A stretch of 64,000 bases of DNA from Bradyrhizobium sp. CSS354 (GCF_029051725.1 NZ_JAACFU010000012.1:119639-183638), one strand, 5' to 3'. Positions 42,701-51,007 are shown, counted from the first letter of the stretch. Program-made: numbers and translations. The notes: generated by a model not told the origin, from the letters alone.

Positions 42701-44146
42701 ATGAGTACTGAGGGCCCTACCTCATCGCCGATCGAGCCACCGCCCCGGCGACCCAAGGTGATCAAGACCAACCAGCAGCAGGTCTTCCTCTACGTCGTGC
42801 TGACCCTGCTGTTGTCGCTTGCCACCGTCTGGGGCGGCCGCATGCTGGTGCACAATTCGGAGACGCTGACCTTTGCCGTCGGCGCCCCCAACAGCGACGA
42901 GGCGCTGTTCGCAGCCAAGCTCGCCGCGGTCCTGAAGAACAACGCCTCGCGCTTTCGGATCAAGATCGTCAACAACGCCGACAACGCCAAGGCGATCGCC
43001 CAGTTCGATCGCAAACAGGCCGACCTCGCGGTGCTTCGCACCGACGCCAAGGTGCCGTTGCGGGCACGCACGCTCGCGATCCTCGAGCACGATCTCGTGC
43101 TGCTGCTCGGGCCCGGAAACAAGAAGATCAAGTCGCTCGCCGAGCTGAAGAAGAAGAAGGTCGCCGTCCTCGCCGACAACGAATCCTCGCTCGCCTTCGT
43201 CCGCGGCATCCTCGACATTCCCGACGGTGCGGACGCGGCGAAGATCCAGATGGCGCCGCAGGGCGCAACGCTCGACAAGCTGTTCGCGCCGGCAAGCGGC
43301 TTTGGCGCGGTCGTCGCCATCGTCCACGCCTCGCGGGCGGTGCGGGACAAGGCGTATGAGCAGGTCGCCAGGCGCGGCGGCTTCACACTGAACGCGATCG
43401 ACGAGGCGAAAGTGCTGGCGCGCAAGATCCCCGGCATTTCCAGCGAGACACTGACGGCGGGCATGCTGTCCGCATCACCGGAAATTCCCGACGACGATCT
43501 CGACACGATCGGGCTCGAATGGTTGCTGGTCGTCCAATCCAGGATGTCGCCGACGGCGGCCGGGGATCTCGCGCGCATCGTCTACGAGAACAAGTCCGCG
43601 CTCGGGCTCGACGGCGGCTTTGCCAGCAGAATCGAGCCCGCGTCCGTCGAGAAGGACGCCTTCGTGATCGCGCATCAAGGGGCGGCCGACTACATCAACG
43701 ACGACACCAAGTCGTTCATGGATAAGTACAGCGACCTGATGTATCTGGGCGCTGCCGCGCTCAGCGTCATCGGCTCGATCTTCGCCGCGATCTACGCCAA
43801 GATCACCCGGATCGCGCCGGAGAAGGCCAGCGAGCTCGCCACCGCGATCCTCGACGTCGGCGAGCGGATCGAACACGCTCATTCGCTGGACCAGCTCGAA
43901 TGTCTCCAGGACGAGCTGGAAGGCATCTTGCGTGGCGCCGTCATCGGCTTGCGAGACGGCACGATCAGTAGCGACGGGCTCGACACATTCAAGCTCGGCT
44001 ACGAATTCGTCCGCGACGAGATCGGCATGCGCCGCGACTACCTCAAGCGCCATGCGGGCGAGAGCGGGAAGGCCGCTCACGATGTGGCCCCTCCCCAGCA
44101 CGACGAGAGCAATGTCGTGGTGGTGAAGACAGCTCAGAGTGCCTGA
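42701..44146 (+). CDS. TAXI-family-like membrane-anchored solute-binding protein
   Basis: A 481-residue protein. A proline-rich cytoplasmic N-terminus is followed by one membrane segment (about residues 28-47). A large periplasmic TAXI-like ligand-binding domain follows, with F-A-V-G-A-P-N-S-D near 58 and V-L-R-T-D-A near 112. A second membrane segment lies near 346-365, and a cytoplasmic C-terminal helical tail of about 115 residues follows. TAXI proteins are usually free periplasmic parts of TRAP transporters; here both ends are anchored and no TRAP permease is nearby. It may act as a sensor or ligand-presenting protein. It precedes a small membrane protein and a CNG channel. Confidence 0.8.
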   Translation: MSTEGPTSSPIEPPPRRPKVIKTNQQQVFLYVVLTLLLSLATVWGGRMLVHNSETLTFAVGAPNSDEALFAAKLAAVLKNNASRFRIKIVNNADNAKAIAQFDRKQADLAVLRTDAKVPLRARTLAILEHDLVLLLGPGNKKIKSLAELKKKKVAVLADNESSLAFVRGILDIPDGADAAKIQMAPQGATLDKLFAPASGFGAVVAIVHASRAVRDKAYEQVARRGGFTLNAIDEAKVLARKIPGISSETLTAGMLSASPEIPDDDLDTIGLEWLLVVQSRMSPTAAGDLARIVYENKSALGLDGGFASRIEPASVEKDAFVIAHQGAADYINDDTKSFMDKYSDLMYLGAAALSVIGSIFAAIYAKITRIAPEKASELATAILDVGERIEHAHSLDQLECLQDELEGILRGAVIGLRDGTISSDGLDTFKLGYEFVRDEIGMRRDYLKRHAGESGKAAHDVAPPQHDESNVVVVKTAQSA

Positions 44147-44267
44147 CCTGTCGGTTTGAGGGTCTGCGGCGACGCCTTGCCGGCACGTCCGCGGGCGACC
44201 GGGCTTTAGTCCGGGAACCGTGCTCGTCCACAACCGTTTGCTCCCGGGTACAACCGGAGACCGCGCG

Positions 44268-44486
44268 ATGCGTGCACTCCTCATCATCTTCCTGCTGGGC
44301 ATGCTGGCGGCGGTAGGCTATTTCGCCTATTCCGCGCTGGCGGTCGACGGCGAGCCCATCCCCACGGAAGGCTATGTGGCGCTGGCGTTGGGGGCCGGAT
44401 TTTCCGTTCTTGTCGGCATCGGCTTGATGGTGCTGCTGTTCTTCAGCAGCCGTCGCGGCTACGACGAACCCCCGCATTTCAAGTAG
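44268..44486 (+). CDS. Small membrane protein, two hydrophobic segments
   Basis: A 72-residue protein with hydrophobic segments at about residues 3-20 and 34-55, and a C-terminus S-S-R-R-G-Y-D-E-P-P. The ATG at 44268 has CCGGAGA upstream; GTG at 44220 would be a longer start. It ends 6 bases before the channel gene, so the two are probably co-translated. It could be an accessory subunit of the channel. No family recognised. Confidence 0.6.
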   Translation: MRALLIIFLLGMLAAVGYFAYSALAVDGEPIPTEGYVALALGAGFSVLVGIGLMVLLFFSSRRGYDEPPHFK

Positions 44487-44492
44487 CGGCGC

Positions 44493-45707
44493 GTGGCGGC
44501 GGACGCGCCCGTCGTTGACGGCCTCGGCCCAGGCAGGCACTTTGGCACCGAGGTTCCAGCCGGGGACCGCAAAGACAAAGTCGAGCCGCCTGCCCGCATG
44601 TTCAAGCCGCTGATCTCCGCTCTGGCCCAGTTCGCGGCCGCCACGGCCGGCCGCAACATGACCAGGGCGGCGTATGTTGCCGTCGGCGTCGGCGTGCTCG
44701 GCATGATGCTCCTGACGGTCAATCCGGCCTATGAGACGGCGCATCGCTGGGTCGATGCCCTGCTTTGGACCTGCCTCGTCTACTTCGTGTTCGAATGGGT
44801 GGTCCGGCTGCGCCATATGGCGCGACAGGGGCGCCTTGCACTCTACATGTCGTCCTCCGCCGGGCTGGTCGACGCGGTCGGAGCGTTGGCCGTGCCGGCC
44901 GCGCTGATTCTGGGGATCGAGCCGAGAACGGCGTGGCTGCTCAGTGTGCTCTGGGTGCTGAAGGTGGTGCCGGGCATTCCCGGCCTGCGGCAGCTCCGCC
45001 GGGTGCTGGTACTGGAATCGGGGCCGCTGCTCAGCGTGCTCGTGATCTTCCTGATGGTGGTCTTCCTGGCCTCGGTCGCCGAATATTTCCTGGAGCGGGA
45101 CGTGCAGCCGCAGACGTTCGGCAGCGTTCCGGCCGCACTGTGGTGGGCCGTCGCAACCCTGACGACGACGGGCTATGGCGACGTCGTGCCGGTGACGCCG
45201 CTGGGCCGCATGGTGGCGGCGCTGGTGATGATCTCCGGCCTCGGCGTGTTCGGCCTCTGGACCGGTATTTTGGCGACCGGCTTTGCCGCGGAGACCCGGC
45301 GCGACAATTTCCTCAAGACCTGGGAATCCGTCAGCAAGGTGCCGTTCTTCGCGGCGCTCGGACCGGCGGCCATCGCCGACGTCACCCACATGCTGCGCAC
45401 CATGGAGCTGCCGGCGCGCACCATGATCATCCGCAAGGGTGCGCAGGGCGACTGCATGTATTTCATCGCCGCCGGCGAGGTCGAGGTCGACCTGCCCGGT
45501 AAGAAGGTGCGGCTCGGCGACGGCGCCTTCTTCGGCGAGATGGCCTTGCTCGGCAACAATTTGCGCGGCGCCAATGTCTCGACCACCAAGGTGTCGCGGC
45601 TTCTTGTTCTCGACCTCGTCGACTTCCGCGTGCTGATGGCGCGGCATCCCGATCTCGCCGAAACCATCGATGCCGAGGCGAAGCGGCGCACGCTCGAAAA
45701 CAAATGA
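44493..45707 (+). CDS. Cyclic-nucleotide-gated potassium channel, MlotiK1-like
   Basis: A 404-residue channel. Six membrane segments occupy about residues 54-262. The selectivity filter T-T-T-G-Y-G-D is at 224-230, flanked by W-W-A-V-A-T-L and followed by G-L-W-T-G-I-L-A-T-G-F of the inner helix. The cytoplasmic cyclic-nucleotide-binding domain has G-A-F-F-G-E-M-A-L near residue 345 and a phosphate-binding region ending in N-L-R-G-A-N-V. The architecture matches Mesorhizobium loti MlotiK1. GTG at 44493 is a possible start, ATG at 44598 an alternative. cAMP or cGMP would open it. Confidence 0.9.
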   Translation: MAADAPVVDGLGPGRHFGTEVPAGDRKDKVEPPARMFKPLISALAQFAAATAGRNMTRAAYVAVGVGVLGMMLLTVNPAYETAHRWVDALLWTCLVYFVFEWVVRLRHMARQGRLALYMSSSAGLVDAVGALAVPAALILGIEPRTAWLLSVLWVLKVVPGIPGLRQLRRVLVLESGPLLSVLVIFLMVVFLASVAEYFLERDVQPQTFGSVPAALWWAVATLTTTGYGDVVPVTPLGRMVAALVMISGLGVFGLWTGILATGFAAETRRDNFLKTWESVSKVPFFAALGPAAIADVTHMLRTMELPARTMIIRKGAQGDCMYFIAAGEVEVDLPGKKVRLGDGAFFGEMALLGNNLRGANVSTTKVSRLLVLDLVDFRVLMARHPDLAETIDAEAKRRTLENK

Positions 45708-45736
45708 TGGCGACAAGCAAGTAAATGGAGACAAGA

Positions 45737-46522
45737 ATGTCGGACTCAGCCGACGCAGCCACTGGCCCGGTGCTCGAACTCATTGGCCCACGCGCCACCA
45801 TCCGCCTCAACCGGCCCAAACATCTCAACCGGCTTCAGGCCGAGGATCTCGGCGAGCTGGTCAAACTGTTCGACCGGGTCGAGGCCGATCCTGATATCCG
45901 CGTGCTGGTACTGACCGGCACGGGGCGCGCCTTCTCCGCGGGCTATGACCTCAATTCCGTTGCCGAGCGCGCGGTCAGCGCGAGCGAGCAGCAGAGCGCG
46001 GGATCTGCGTTCGAGGTAGTCGTCAACCGGCTGGAGGATCTCGGCGTCCCCACGATCTGCCGGCTCAACGGCGGCGTCTATGGCGGCTCGACCGACCTCG
46101 CGCTCGCCTGCGATTTCCGCATCGGCGTCGACACCGCCGAAATGTTCATGCCTGCGGCTCGGCTCGGGCTGCACTATTACAGCAGCGGCATCAAACGCTA
46201 TGTGACGCGGCTCGGCGTCGATAATGCGAAGAAGCTGTTCCTGACCGCGCAAAAGATCAGCGCGCCGGAGATGCTGCGGATCGGCTATCTCACGGATATG
46301 GTGGCGGTCGAGTTTCTGGACGAGGAGGTCGACAGGCTCGCCAACATCCTCGCCGGCAACGCCCCGCAGGCGATGCGGGGCATGAAGCGCGCCATCAACG
46401 AATTCGCCCGCGGCGAACTCGACCAGCAAGCCGCCGACCAGCGTCACCGCGACAGCATGCGCGGCGACGAGATCAAGGAAGGCATCAAGGCATTCGCGGA
46501 AAAGCGGCCGCCGCGGTTTTGA
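45737..46522 (+). CDS. Enoyl-CoA hydratase/isomerase family protein
   Basis: A 261-residue crotonase-fold protein. F-S-A-G-Y-D-L-N near residue 60 is the oxyanion region; G-G-V-Y-G-G-S-T-D-L near 104 follows. The second usual catalytic Glu is less clear in this region, where M-F-M-P-A-A-R-L-G-L is seen. The ATG at 45737 has GGAGA upstream; ATG at 45725 is possible. It follows the channel gene by 29 bases. Its substrate is unknown, and its link to the channel, if any, is unclear. Confidence 0.8.
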   Translation: MSDSADAATGPVLELIGPRATIRLNRPKHLNRLQAEDLGELVKLFDRVEADPDIRVLVLTGTGRAFSAGYDLNSVAERAVSASEQQSAGSAFEVVVNRLEDLGVPTICRLNGGVYGGSTDLALACDFRIGVDTAEMFMPAARLGLHYYSSGIKRYVTRLGVDNAKKLFLTAQKISAPEMLRIGYLTDMVAVEFLDEEVDRLANILAGNAPQAMRGMKRAINEFARGELDQQAADQRHRDSMRGDEIKEGIKAFAEKRPPRF

Positions 46523-46552
46523 GGGAGCGGAGCTGCAGCCGCCATTCCTCGG

Positions 46553-46700
46553 TGTCGTCCCGGCGAAGGCCGGGACCCATACCGCGAGGTCTAGCGATTG
46601 CAGATGGTGTAAATCCCGAACGACGCGCCTTAGCCAAACTTCTCCTTGGGGTTATGGGTCCCGGCCCCCGTGCGCAATTGCGCACCAGGCCGGGACGACA
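46553..46700. repeat. Palindromic intergenic element, family B copy 3, with nested palindrome
   Basis: The outer arms are GTCGTCCCGGCGAAGGCCGG and GGCCGGGACGAC. The distal arm is interrupted by a 16-base perfect palindrome GTGCGCAATTGCGCAC at 46670-46685 that is absent from copies 1 and 2. The interior shares blocks with copy 2. Confidence 0.85.
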
Positions 46701-46722
46701 CTGAATGTGAGGCTCGTGCGCC

Positions 46723-47367
46723 TTACCCACGAGCCGCCGCAGCATGCTGCGCCGCCATCTCGGCGTCGGCCGCGTTGATGCGCTGGAACGCGGGCCGCGA
46801 GGTCATGCGTTCGGCATAGCGGACGAACACGTCCTTCTTCGGCACAATACCGAACATCATCGTCCAGCTGAACGCGACGCCCCACAGCACGTCCGCGGCC
46901 GTCATGCGCTCGCCGAGCAGATACGGTCCCTTCGACAGCTGCGCCTCGAGCGCGCCGAGCATGGTGTCATAGTCGGCATAGGGCGATTGTGTGATCGGTG
47001 CCGGCTCGCGCTGCATGAACTTGTCGATCAGGGCCGGTTCGAACGAAGCACCGTAATAGGCGATCCAGCGCAGGTAAGGGCCGCGCAACGGATCGTTCAG
47101 CGCGGGCGTCAGCCCGGCCTCCGGAAACAAATCGGCGAGATAGATGGTGATCGCGACCTGCTCGGTCACGAGCTGCCCGCGGTGGTGGATCGCCGGCACC
47201 TTGCCGAGCGGGTTGATGGCGAGATAGGCCGGCTGGCGCTGCTCGCCGGTTTTCATGTTGAGGACGTGAAGATCATAGGGCGCCCCCAGCTCCTCCAGCA
47301 GCACCCGCGTGCCGGTGGCGCGGCTTTGCGGCGAATAATACAGCGTGATGCGGTTCGGATCGGTCAT
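46723..47367 (-). CDS. Glutathione S-transferase family protein
   Basis: A 214-residue GST. The thioredoxin-like half has Y-Y-S-P-Q-S-R-A near residue 10 (the Ser/Tyr region that activates glutathione), L-G-K-V-P-A-I near 53 with the cis-proline and T-E-Q-V-A-I near 68. The C-terminal half has Y-L-L-G-E-R-M-T-A-A-D near 145, typical of the GST C-domain N-capping box. The ATG at 47367 follows GGAGA. It is divergent from a WYL regulator across a perfect 31-base palindrome. Confidence 0.9.
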   Translation of the reverse strand: MTDPNRITLYYSPQSRATGTRVLLEELGAPYDLHVLNMKTGEQRQPAYLAINPLGKVPAIHHRGQLVTEQVAITIYLADLFPEAGLTPALNDPLRGPYLRWIAYYGASFEPALIDKFMQREPAPITQSPYADYDTMLGALEAQLSKGPYLLGERMTAADVLWGVAFSWTMMFGIVPKKDVFVRYAERMTSRPAFQRINAADAEMAAQHAAAARG

Positions 47368-47409
47368 GGCAGGTCTCCATCTGGCCGGCTGGCGATGGCG
47401 TTGTAGCGG

Positions 47410-47440
47410 ATCATACCTGACATCCTGTGTCAGGTATGAT
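47410..47440. promoter_or_regulatory. Perfect 31-bp palindrome, candidate WYL-regulator operator
   Basis: ATCATACCTGACA (47410-47422) and TGTCAGGTATGAT (47428-47440) are perfect 13-base inverted arms around TCCTG. It lies 43 bases ahead of the GST start and 12 bases ahead of the WYL regulator ATG. Confidence 0.85.
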
Positions 47441-47452
47441 TTAAAAAGGATC

Positions 47453-48472
47453 ATGCGCGCGAGCCGGATGCTTTCGATCCTCACCACCCTGCAGGCCAAG
47501 GGGCAGGTCACCGCGCCTGAACTCGCGGAGGCCTGCGAAGTCTCGGTGCGTACGATCTACCGCGACATCGACGCGCTCGCGGCGTCCGGCGTCCCTGTCT
47601 ATGCCGACCGCGGCGCGGAGGGCGGCTATCGGCTGCTCGACGGTTATCGCGTGCGGCTGAACGGTTTGTCGCAGAGCGAGGCGGAAGCGTTGTTTCTGGC
47701 GGGATTGCCGGGCCCGGCGGCGGCGTTCGGGCTGGATGCGGCGATGATTGCTGCACAGAACAAGCTGATGGCCGCACTGCCCGCCAATTTGCGCGAAGAC
47801 GCCGGACGGATGCAGGAGCGTTTTCACCTCGACGCGCCGGGCTGGTTCGGCGAGGCGGAAGAACCCAAGCATCTGCGCACCATCGCCGCCGCGACTCTGC
47901 GCGGGACACTGATCAAGATCCGCTACCAGAGCTGGCGCGCCGAGAAGCAGCGCCGCGTCGCGCCGCTCGGTCTCGTGCTGAAAGGTGGCAGCTGGTATCT
48001 CGCAGGTCTGGTCGACGGCAGCGTGCGTACCTATCGCGTCGCGCGCGTGCTCGACTGCACCGCGCTCGAGGATCGCTGTGAGCGGCCCGCCGGCTTCGAT
48101 CTCGCCGGCTATTGGCGGGACGCAACGCTGCGTCTCGAGGCCGAGATGCATCCCAATGTCGCGATCGTTCGGCTGTCGCCCTTCGGCGTGAAACTGCTCG
48201 ATGCACTGAGCCAGCCTTACGTCAGGGCGCGGACGCAGCTCGAAGAAACCGCAGATGCAGACGGCTGGCGCATTGCCAGAGTGCCGACCGGCAAGACGTC
48301 ATGGCATGCCGCCGCCGAATTGTTGCGGCTCGGACCCGAGGCCGAAGTGCTGGAGCCGGCCGATCTGCGCGAGAAGATGGCCGAGCTGACGAAGGCGATG
48401 GCCGTGCGCTATCACGCGGCGCGGAAAACAGGACGGCGGCGCAATCCGCCGCGAGCGACGAAACACTCCTGA
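47453..48472 (+). CDS. YafY/WYL family transcriptional regulator
   Basis: A 339-residue DeoR-like regulator. The winged helix has V-T-A-P-E-L-A-E-A-C-E-V-S-V-R-T-I-Y-R-D-I-D near residues 20-41 as helix-turn-helix. The central WYL domain has G-G-S-W-Y-L-A-G-L-V-D near 175, the family's conserved triad. A basic C-terminal tail ends the protein. The ATG at 47453 follows AAAAGGATC. Divergent from the GST gene; the palindrome in the gap makes autoregulation and control of the GST likely. The ligand is unknown; some WYL proteins sense nucleic acid or small metabolites. Confidence 0.9.
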   Translation: MRASRMLSILTTLQAKGQVTAPELAEACEVSVRTIYRDIDALAASGVPVYADRGAEGGYRLLDGYRVRLNGLSQSEAEALFLAGLPGPAAAFGLDAAMIAAQNKLMAALPANLREDAGRMQERFHLDAPGWFGEAEEPKHLRTIAAATLRGTLIKIRYQSWRAEKQRRVAPLGLVLKGGSWYLAGLVDGSVRTYRVARVLDCTALEDRCERPAGFDLAGYWRDATLRLEAEMHPNVAIVRLSPFGVKLLDALSQPYVRARTQLEETADADGWRIARVPTGKTSWHAAAELLRLGPEAEVLEPADLREKMAELTKAMAVRYHAARKTGRRRNPPRATKHS

Positions 48473-48571
48473 AACACGATTCTCCCCTTCCTGCATGAAC
48501 GCATCCGCGTTTCGGCTCGACCGAGATGCAGGGACACAACAACGGCCCCTGCGCCACACTGGAGAATGAAG

Positions 48572-48805
48572 ATGTTTCGTAAGCTTGCACTTGGTCTGAT
48601 CGCCGCCGGTTCGCTCGGCGTTGCCGCTCTCGCCCCCACCGCCGCGTCGGCCCACGGCTTCCACCATCACTGGGGTCACGGCTGGGGCTTTGGCGGCGTC
48701 TATGTCAACAGCGGAGTCAACAATTGCTATCAGGAGCGCGTCGTCCAGACCCGCCACGGCCTGCGCGTCCGCGTCGTGAACGTCTGCGCGTACGGGATCT
48801 ACTGA
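48572..48805 (+). CDS. Small secreted protein, His/Gly-rich
   Basis: A 77-residue protein. A signal peptide of about 27 residues ends A-S-A. The mature part opens with H-G-F-H-H-H-W-G-H-G-W-G, and two cysteines lie near the end (N-C-Y and V-C-A). The ATG at 48572 is preferred because GGAG then sits at a good distance. The His cluster might bind metal; small proteins of this style are common in rhizobia without a known function. It is followed by a strong terminator. Confidence 0.75.
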   Translation: MFRKLALGLIAAGSLGVAALAPTAASAHGFHHHWGHGWGFGGVYVNSGVNNCYQERVVQTRHGLRVRVVNVCAYGIY

Positions 48806-48825
48806 TATCTCGCATTCACGACAAA

Positions 48826-48853
48826 GCCCCGATCGCACCGCGATCGGGGCCTT
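48826..48853. terminator. Two-way Rho-independent terminator
   Basis: GCCCCGATCG and CGATCGGGGC form a perfect 10-bp stem with a CACCG loop. CTTT follows on the plus strand, and the minus-strand read is followed by TTTGT, so it can serve both the small secreted protein gene and the convergent desaturase gene. Confidence 0.88.
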
Positions 48854-48873
48854 TGCGCGTCAAATTTTTTCCA

Positions 48874-49821
48874 CTAGCCGGCCTGTCTATGCCGCCGAAA
48901 CCAGGCCCAGGTCTCGCGCGTCGTCCTGATGTAGCCGCGGCCACGATGGACGATCTCGCCGTCGACGATCCCGTTCAGCTTCGGCAGCGCGTGGAACGGG
49001 ATCGAGGGATAAGCGTGGTGCTCGACATGGTAGGGCATGTTCCACGCGATCCATTTGACGATTGCGCCGGTGTAGGTCGTGCGAGTGTTCTGGAATGCGC
49101 TGCGGGTGCGCTCGCAGCCGGTGTGCTCGGCATAGAGATAGGGCCGCAGGAAGAACTGCCCAATGATCAGTGGCACGATCCAGACCCAGAGCAGCAGCGC
49201 CGACGAGAACCACAGCGACAGCACGAGCAGCGCGACATAGAATCCGGCATAGACGCGCGCCTCGGTCACGATGACCGCACGCTTGTTGTCCGGGATCCAC
49301 GGCACGGTGACCTTACCACTGATGGCATGGCCGAGCATCAGCCGGAGACGGCCGGCGACCTGCAGCACGCCGCTATAGGCGAGCGCGAGCTGGGTGTCGG
49401 ATGTCGGCTTGACGCCGACGACCAGCTCGGGGTCCTTGTCCGGATCCTGGGTGTAGCGATGATGGTCCCAGTGAAACAAGCAATAATATTCGTAAGGCAA
49501 TCCAATGATGAAGCCCGAGAGATAGCCGACCACGAGGTTGAGGCCGCGGCTTTTGAACGCGGTCTTGTGCGCGGTCTCGTGCACGGCCATGAACAGGAAG
49601 GCGACGAGATAGCCCTGCACCGCCATCAGCGGCAACGCCCAAAAGACACCCCAGGTCGAAGAGACCCTCCAGATCAGCGCGCCGACCAGTACGACCAGGC
49701 CGTAATGGCTGAGGCTTTGCGCGGCGCCCCTGAGATTGGAGCGCACCGACAATTCGCGCAGCATCGCCGGTGCCAGCGGCTTCAGCCGATGGCCGGAGTC
49801 TGAAACGGTTGTGTCGCTCAT
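48874..49821 (-). CDS. Membrane fatty acid desaturase / hydroxylase family
   Basis: A 315-residue integral membrane di-iron enzyme. The three histidine boxes are visible: H-E-T-A-H near residue 81, H-W-D-H-H near 117 and H-V-E-H-H near 267. Hydrophobic segments lie between them. It is the second gene after the MetX-like gene on the minus strand (15-base gap). The likely substrate is a fatty acyl chain or lipid head group. Its start is ATG at 49821. Confidence 0.87.
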   Translation of the reverse strand: MSDTTVSDSGHRLKPLAPAMLRELSVRSNLRGAAQSLSHYGLVVLVGALIWRVSSTWGVFWALPLMAVQGYLVAFLFMAVHETAHKTAFKSRGLNLVVGYLSGFIIGLPYEYYCLFHWDHHRYTQDPDKDPELVVGVKPTSDTQLALAYSGVLQVAGRLRLMLGHAISGKVTVPWIPDNKRAVIVTEARVYAGFYVALLVLSLWFSSALLLWVWIVPLIIGQFFLRPYLYAEHTGCERTRSAFQNTRTTYTGAIVKWIAWNMPYHVEHHAYPSIPFHALPKLNGIVDGEIVHRGRGYIRTTRETWAWFRRHRQAG

Positions 49822-49836
49822 GATCGGATGCCTGTC

Positions 49837-50853
49837 CTACTTGCCGAGAAGCTCCGCGATCTCGGCCTTGATGAAGGCCCGATCGCGCGGATTGTTGACG
49901 GGGTTGCCGGCGCGATGGCCGTGCAGCGACTGGATCGGATGCAGCACCGCAGAGCGCGCGTTGACCAGCCGGCCGAGTTCGTCCTCGTTGTCGCGAACGT
50001 CGAAATAGCGATCGGTCGCGCCCGGCATCAGCAGCATGTGCGCCGTGATCGCACCGAGCGCGCGATCGAAATCGCCGTCGAAGGTCGTGCAGCGACTGAT
50101 ATCACCATTCTGCCAGATGCCGATCTGCGCCAGCAGATCGTTGGCATCGCGCCGGGCAAACGCCGCGTCCCAGGTGCGGACGAGATAGTCATCCAGCGAG
50201 GTGAAGCCTGCTTCGCGCCAGATCTCGTCGCGATAGAAGCCGTGCGACATCGCCCAACCCGCGTAGACGCGCCCCATGGCGCGATAGCCCGCGACGGGCT
50301 TCTCGACGAAGCGGCCGTCGCGGAAGGCGGGATCGGCGGTCAGCGCGGCTTTCACGCTTTCCAGGAAGACGTAATTATAGGGCGCGCAGCGGGCACTGCC
50401 GCAGACGACGGCCGCCCGCTCGACCATATCGGGATGCAGCGCCGCCCAGTGATAGGCCTGCATGCCGCCCATCGACCAGCCATAGACCAGGGCAAGCTTC
50501 GAGATGCCGAACCGCTCGGCAAGCAGCCGATGCTGGACCGCGATGGCATCGTGATAGCTCAGGATCGGAAACGGCTCTGCGCTATTCGACGGCGAGGATG
50601 ATAGGCCGTTACCAAACAGGTTCGGGATCACGATGAAGTAGCGTGTGGGGTCGAGCACGCCGTCGGGCCCGATCAGCCACTCGGTGTCGGTGTGCTGCGC
50701 GCTGAACGAGGTCGGGTAGAGAATGACGTTGTCCTTGTCCGGACTGAGCGTGCCGTAGGTCTTGTAGGCGAGCTTGAGCGAAGGGACGACGGCCCCGGAC
50801 CGGAGCGTGACGTCGCCGGCCTCGAAGATCTCGTAGTCGCGCCCTGCCGTCAT
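49837..50853 (-). CDS. MetX-like alpha/beta-hydrolase acyltransferase
   Basis: A 338-residue alpha/beta-hydrolase of the homoserine O-acetyltransferase family. The nucleophile elbow G-W-S-M-G-G is near residues 125-130. The acid is probably the Asp in P-G-A-T-D-R-Y-F near 272, and the His lies in L-H-G-H-R-A-G-N-P near 310. True MetX proteins usually have slightly longer sequence and G-G-S-x-G-G; here G-W-S-M-G-G is seen, and its neighbour is a fatty acid desaturase, not a methionine gene. So a different acyl substrate is plausible. Confidence 0.8.
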   Translation of the reverse strand: MTAGRDYEIFEAGDVTLRSGAVVPSLKLAYKTYGTLSPDKDNVILYPTSFSAQHTDTEWLIGPDGVLDPTRYFIVIPNLFGNGLSSSPSNSAEPFPILSYHDAIAVQHRLLAERFGISKLALVYGWSMGGMQAYHWAALHPDMVERAAVVCGSARCAPYNYVFLESVKAALTADPAFRDGRFVEKPVAGYRAMGRVYAGWAMSHGFYRDEIWREAGFTSLDDYLVRTWDAAFARRDANDLLAQIGIWQNGDISRCTTFDGDFDRALGAITAHMLLMPGATDRYFDVRDNEDELGRLVNARSAVLHPIQSLHGHRAGNPVNNPRDRAFIKAEIAELLGK

Positions 50854-51007
50854 GGACCGAACTCCCGCTCACGCGACAAGCGCGCCGCGGAAACAGCGAT
50901 GCATCGATCATGCCGGTCCCGCAGACGCATCATTGCGTCACGCTTAATAACTGTACTTATAGTCCATTTATTGTGAATCAGCAAGATAAATCCGGTCGCA
51001 AGCCGGC

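Noticed and set aside
42496..42771. 91-codon minus-strand frame in the DUF3307/TAXI gap
   Set aside because: It runs into the start of the TAXI-like gene on the other strand, has no family match and no ribosome site.
42701..44146. A complete TAXI-type TRAP transporter
   Set aside because: No large permease gene is nearby, and the protein is anchored at both ends, unlike a free TAXI binding protein.
1444..46700. Insertion sequences or transposons as the source of the palindromes
   Set aside because: No transposase frame or target duplication was seen; only short non-coding units are present.
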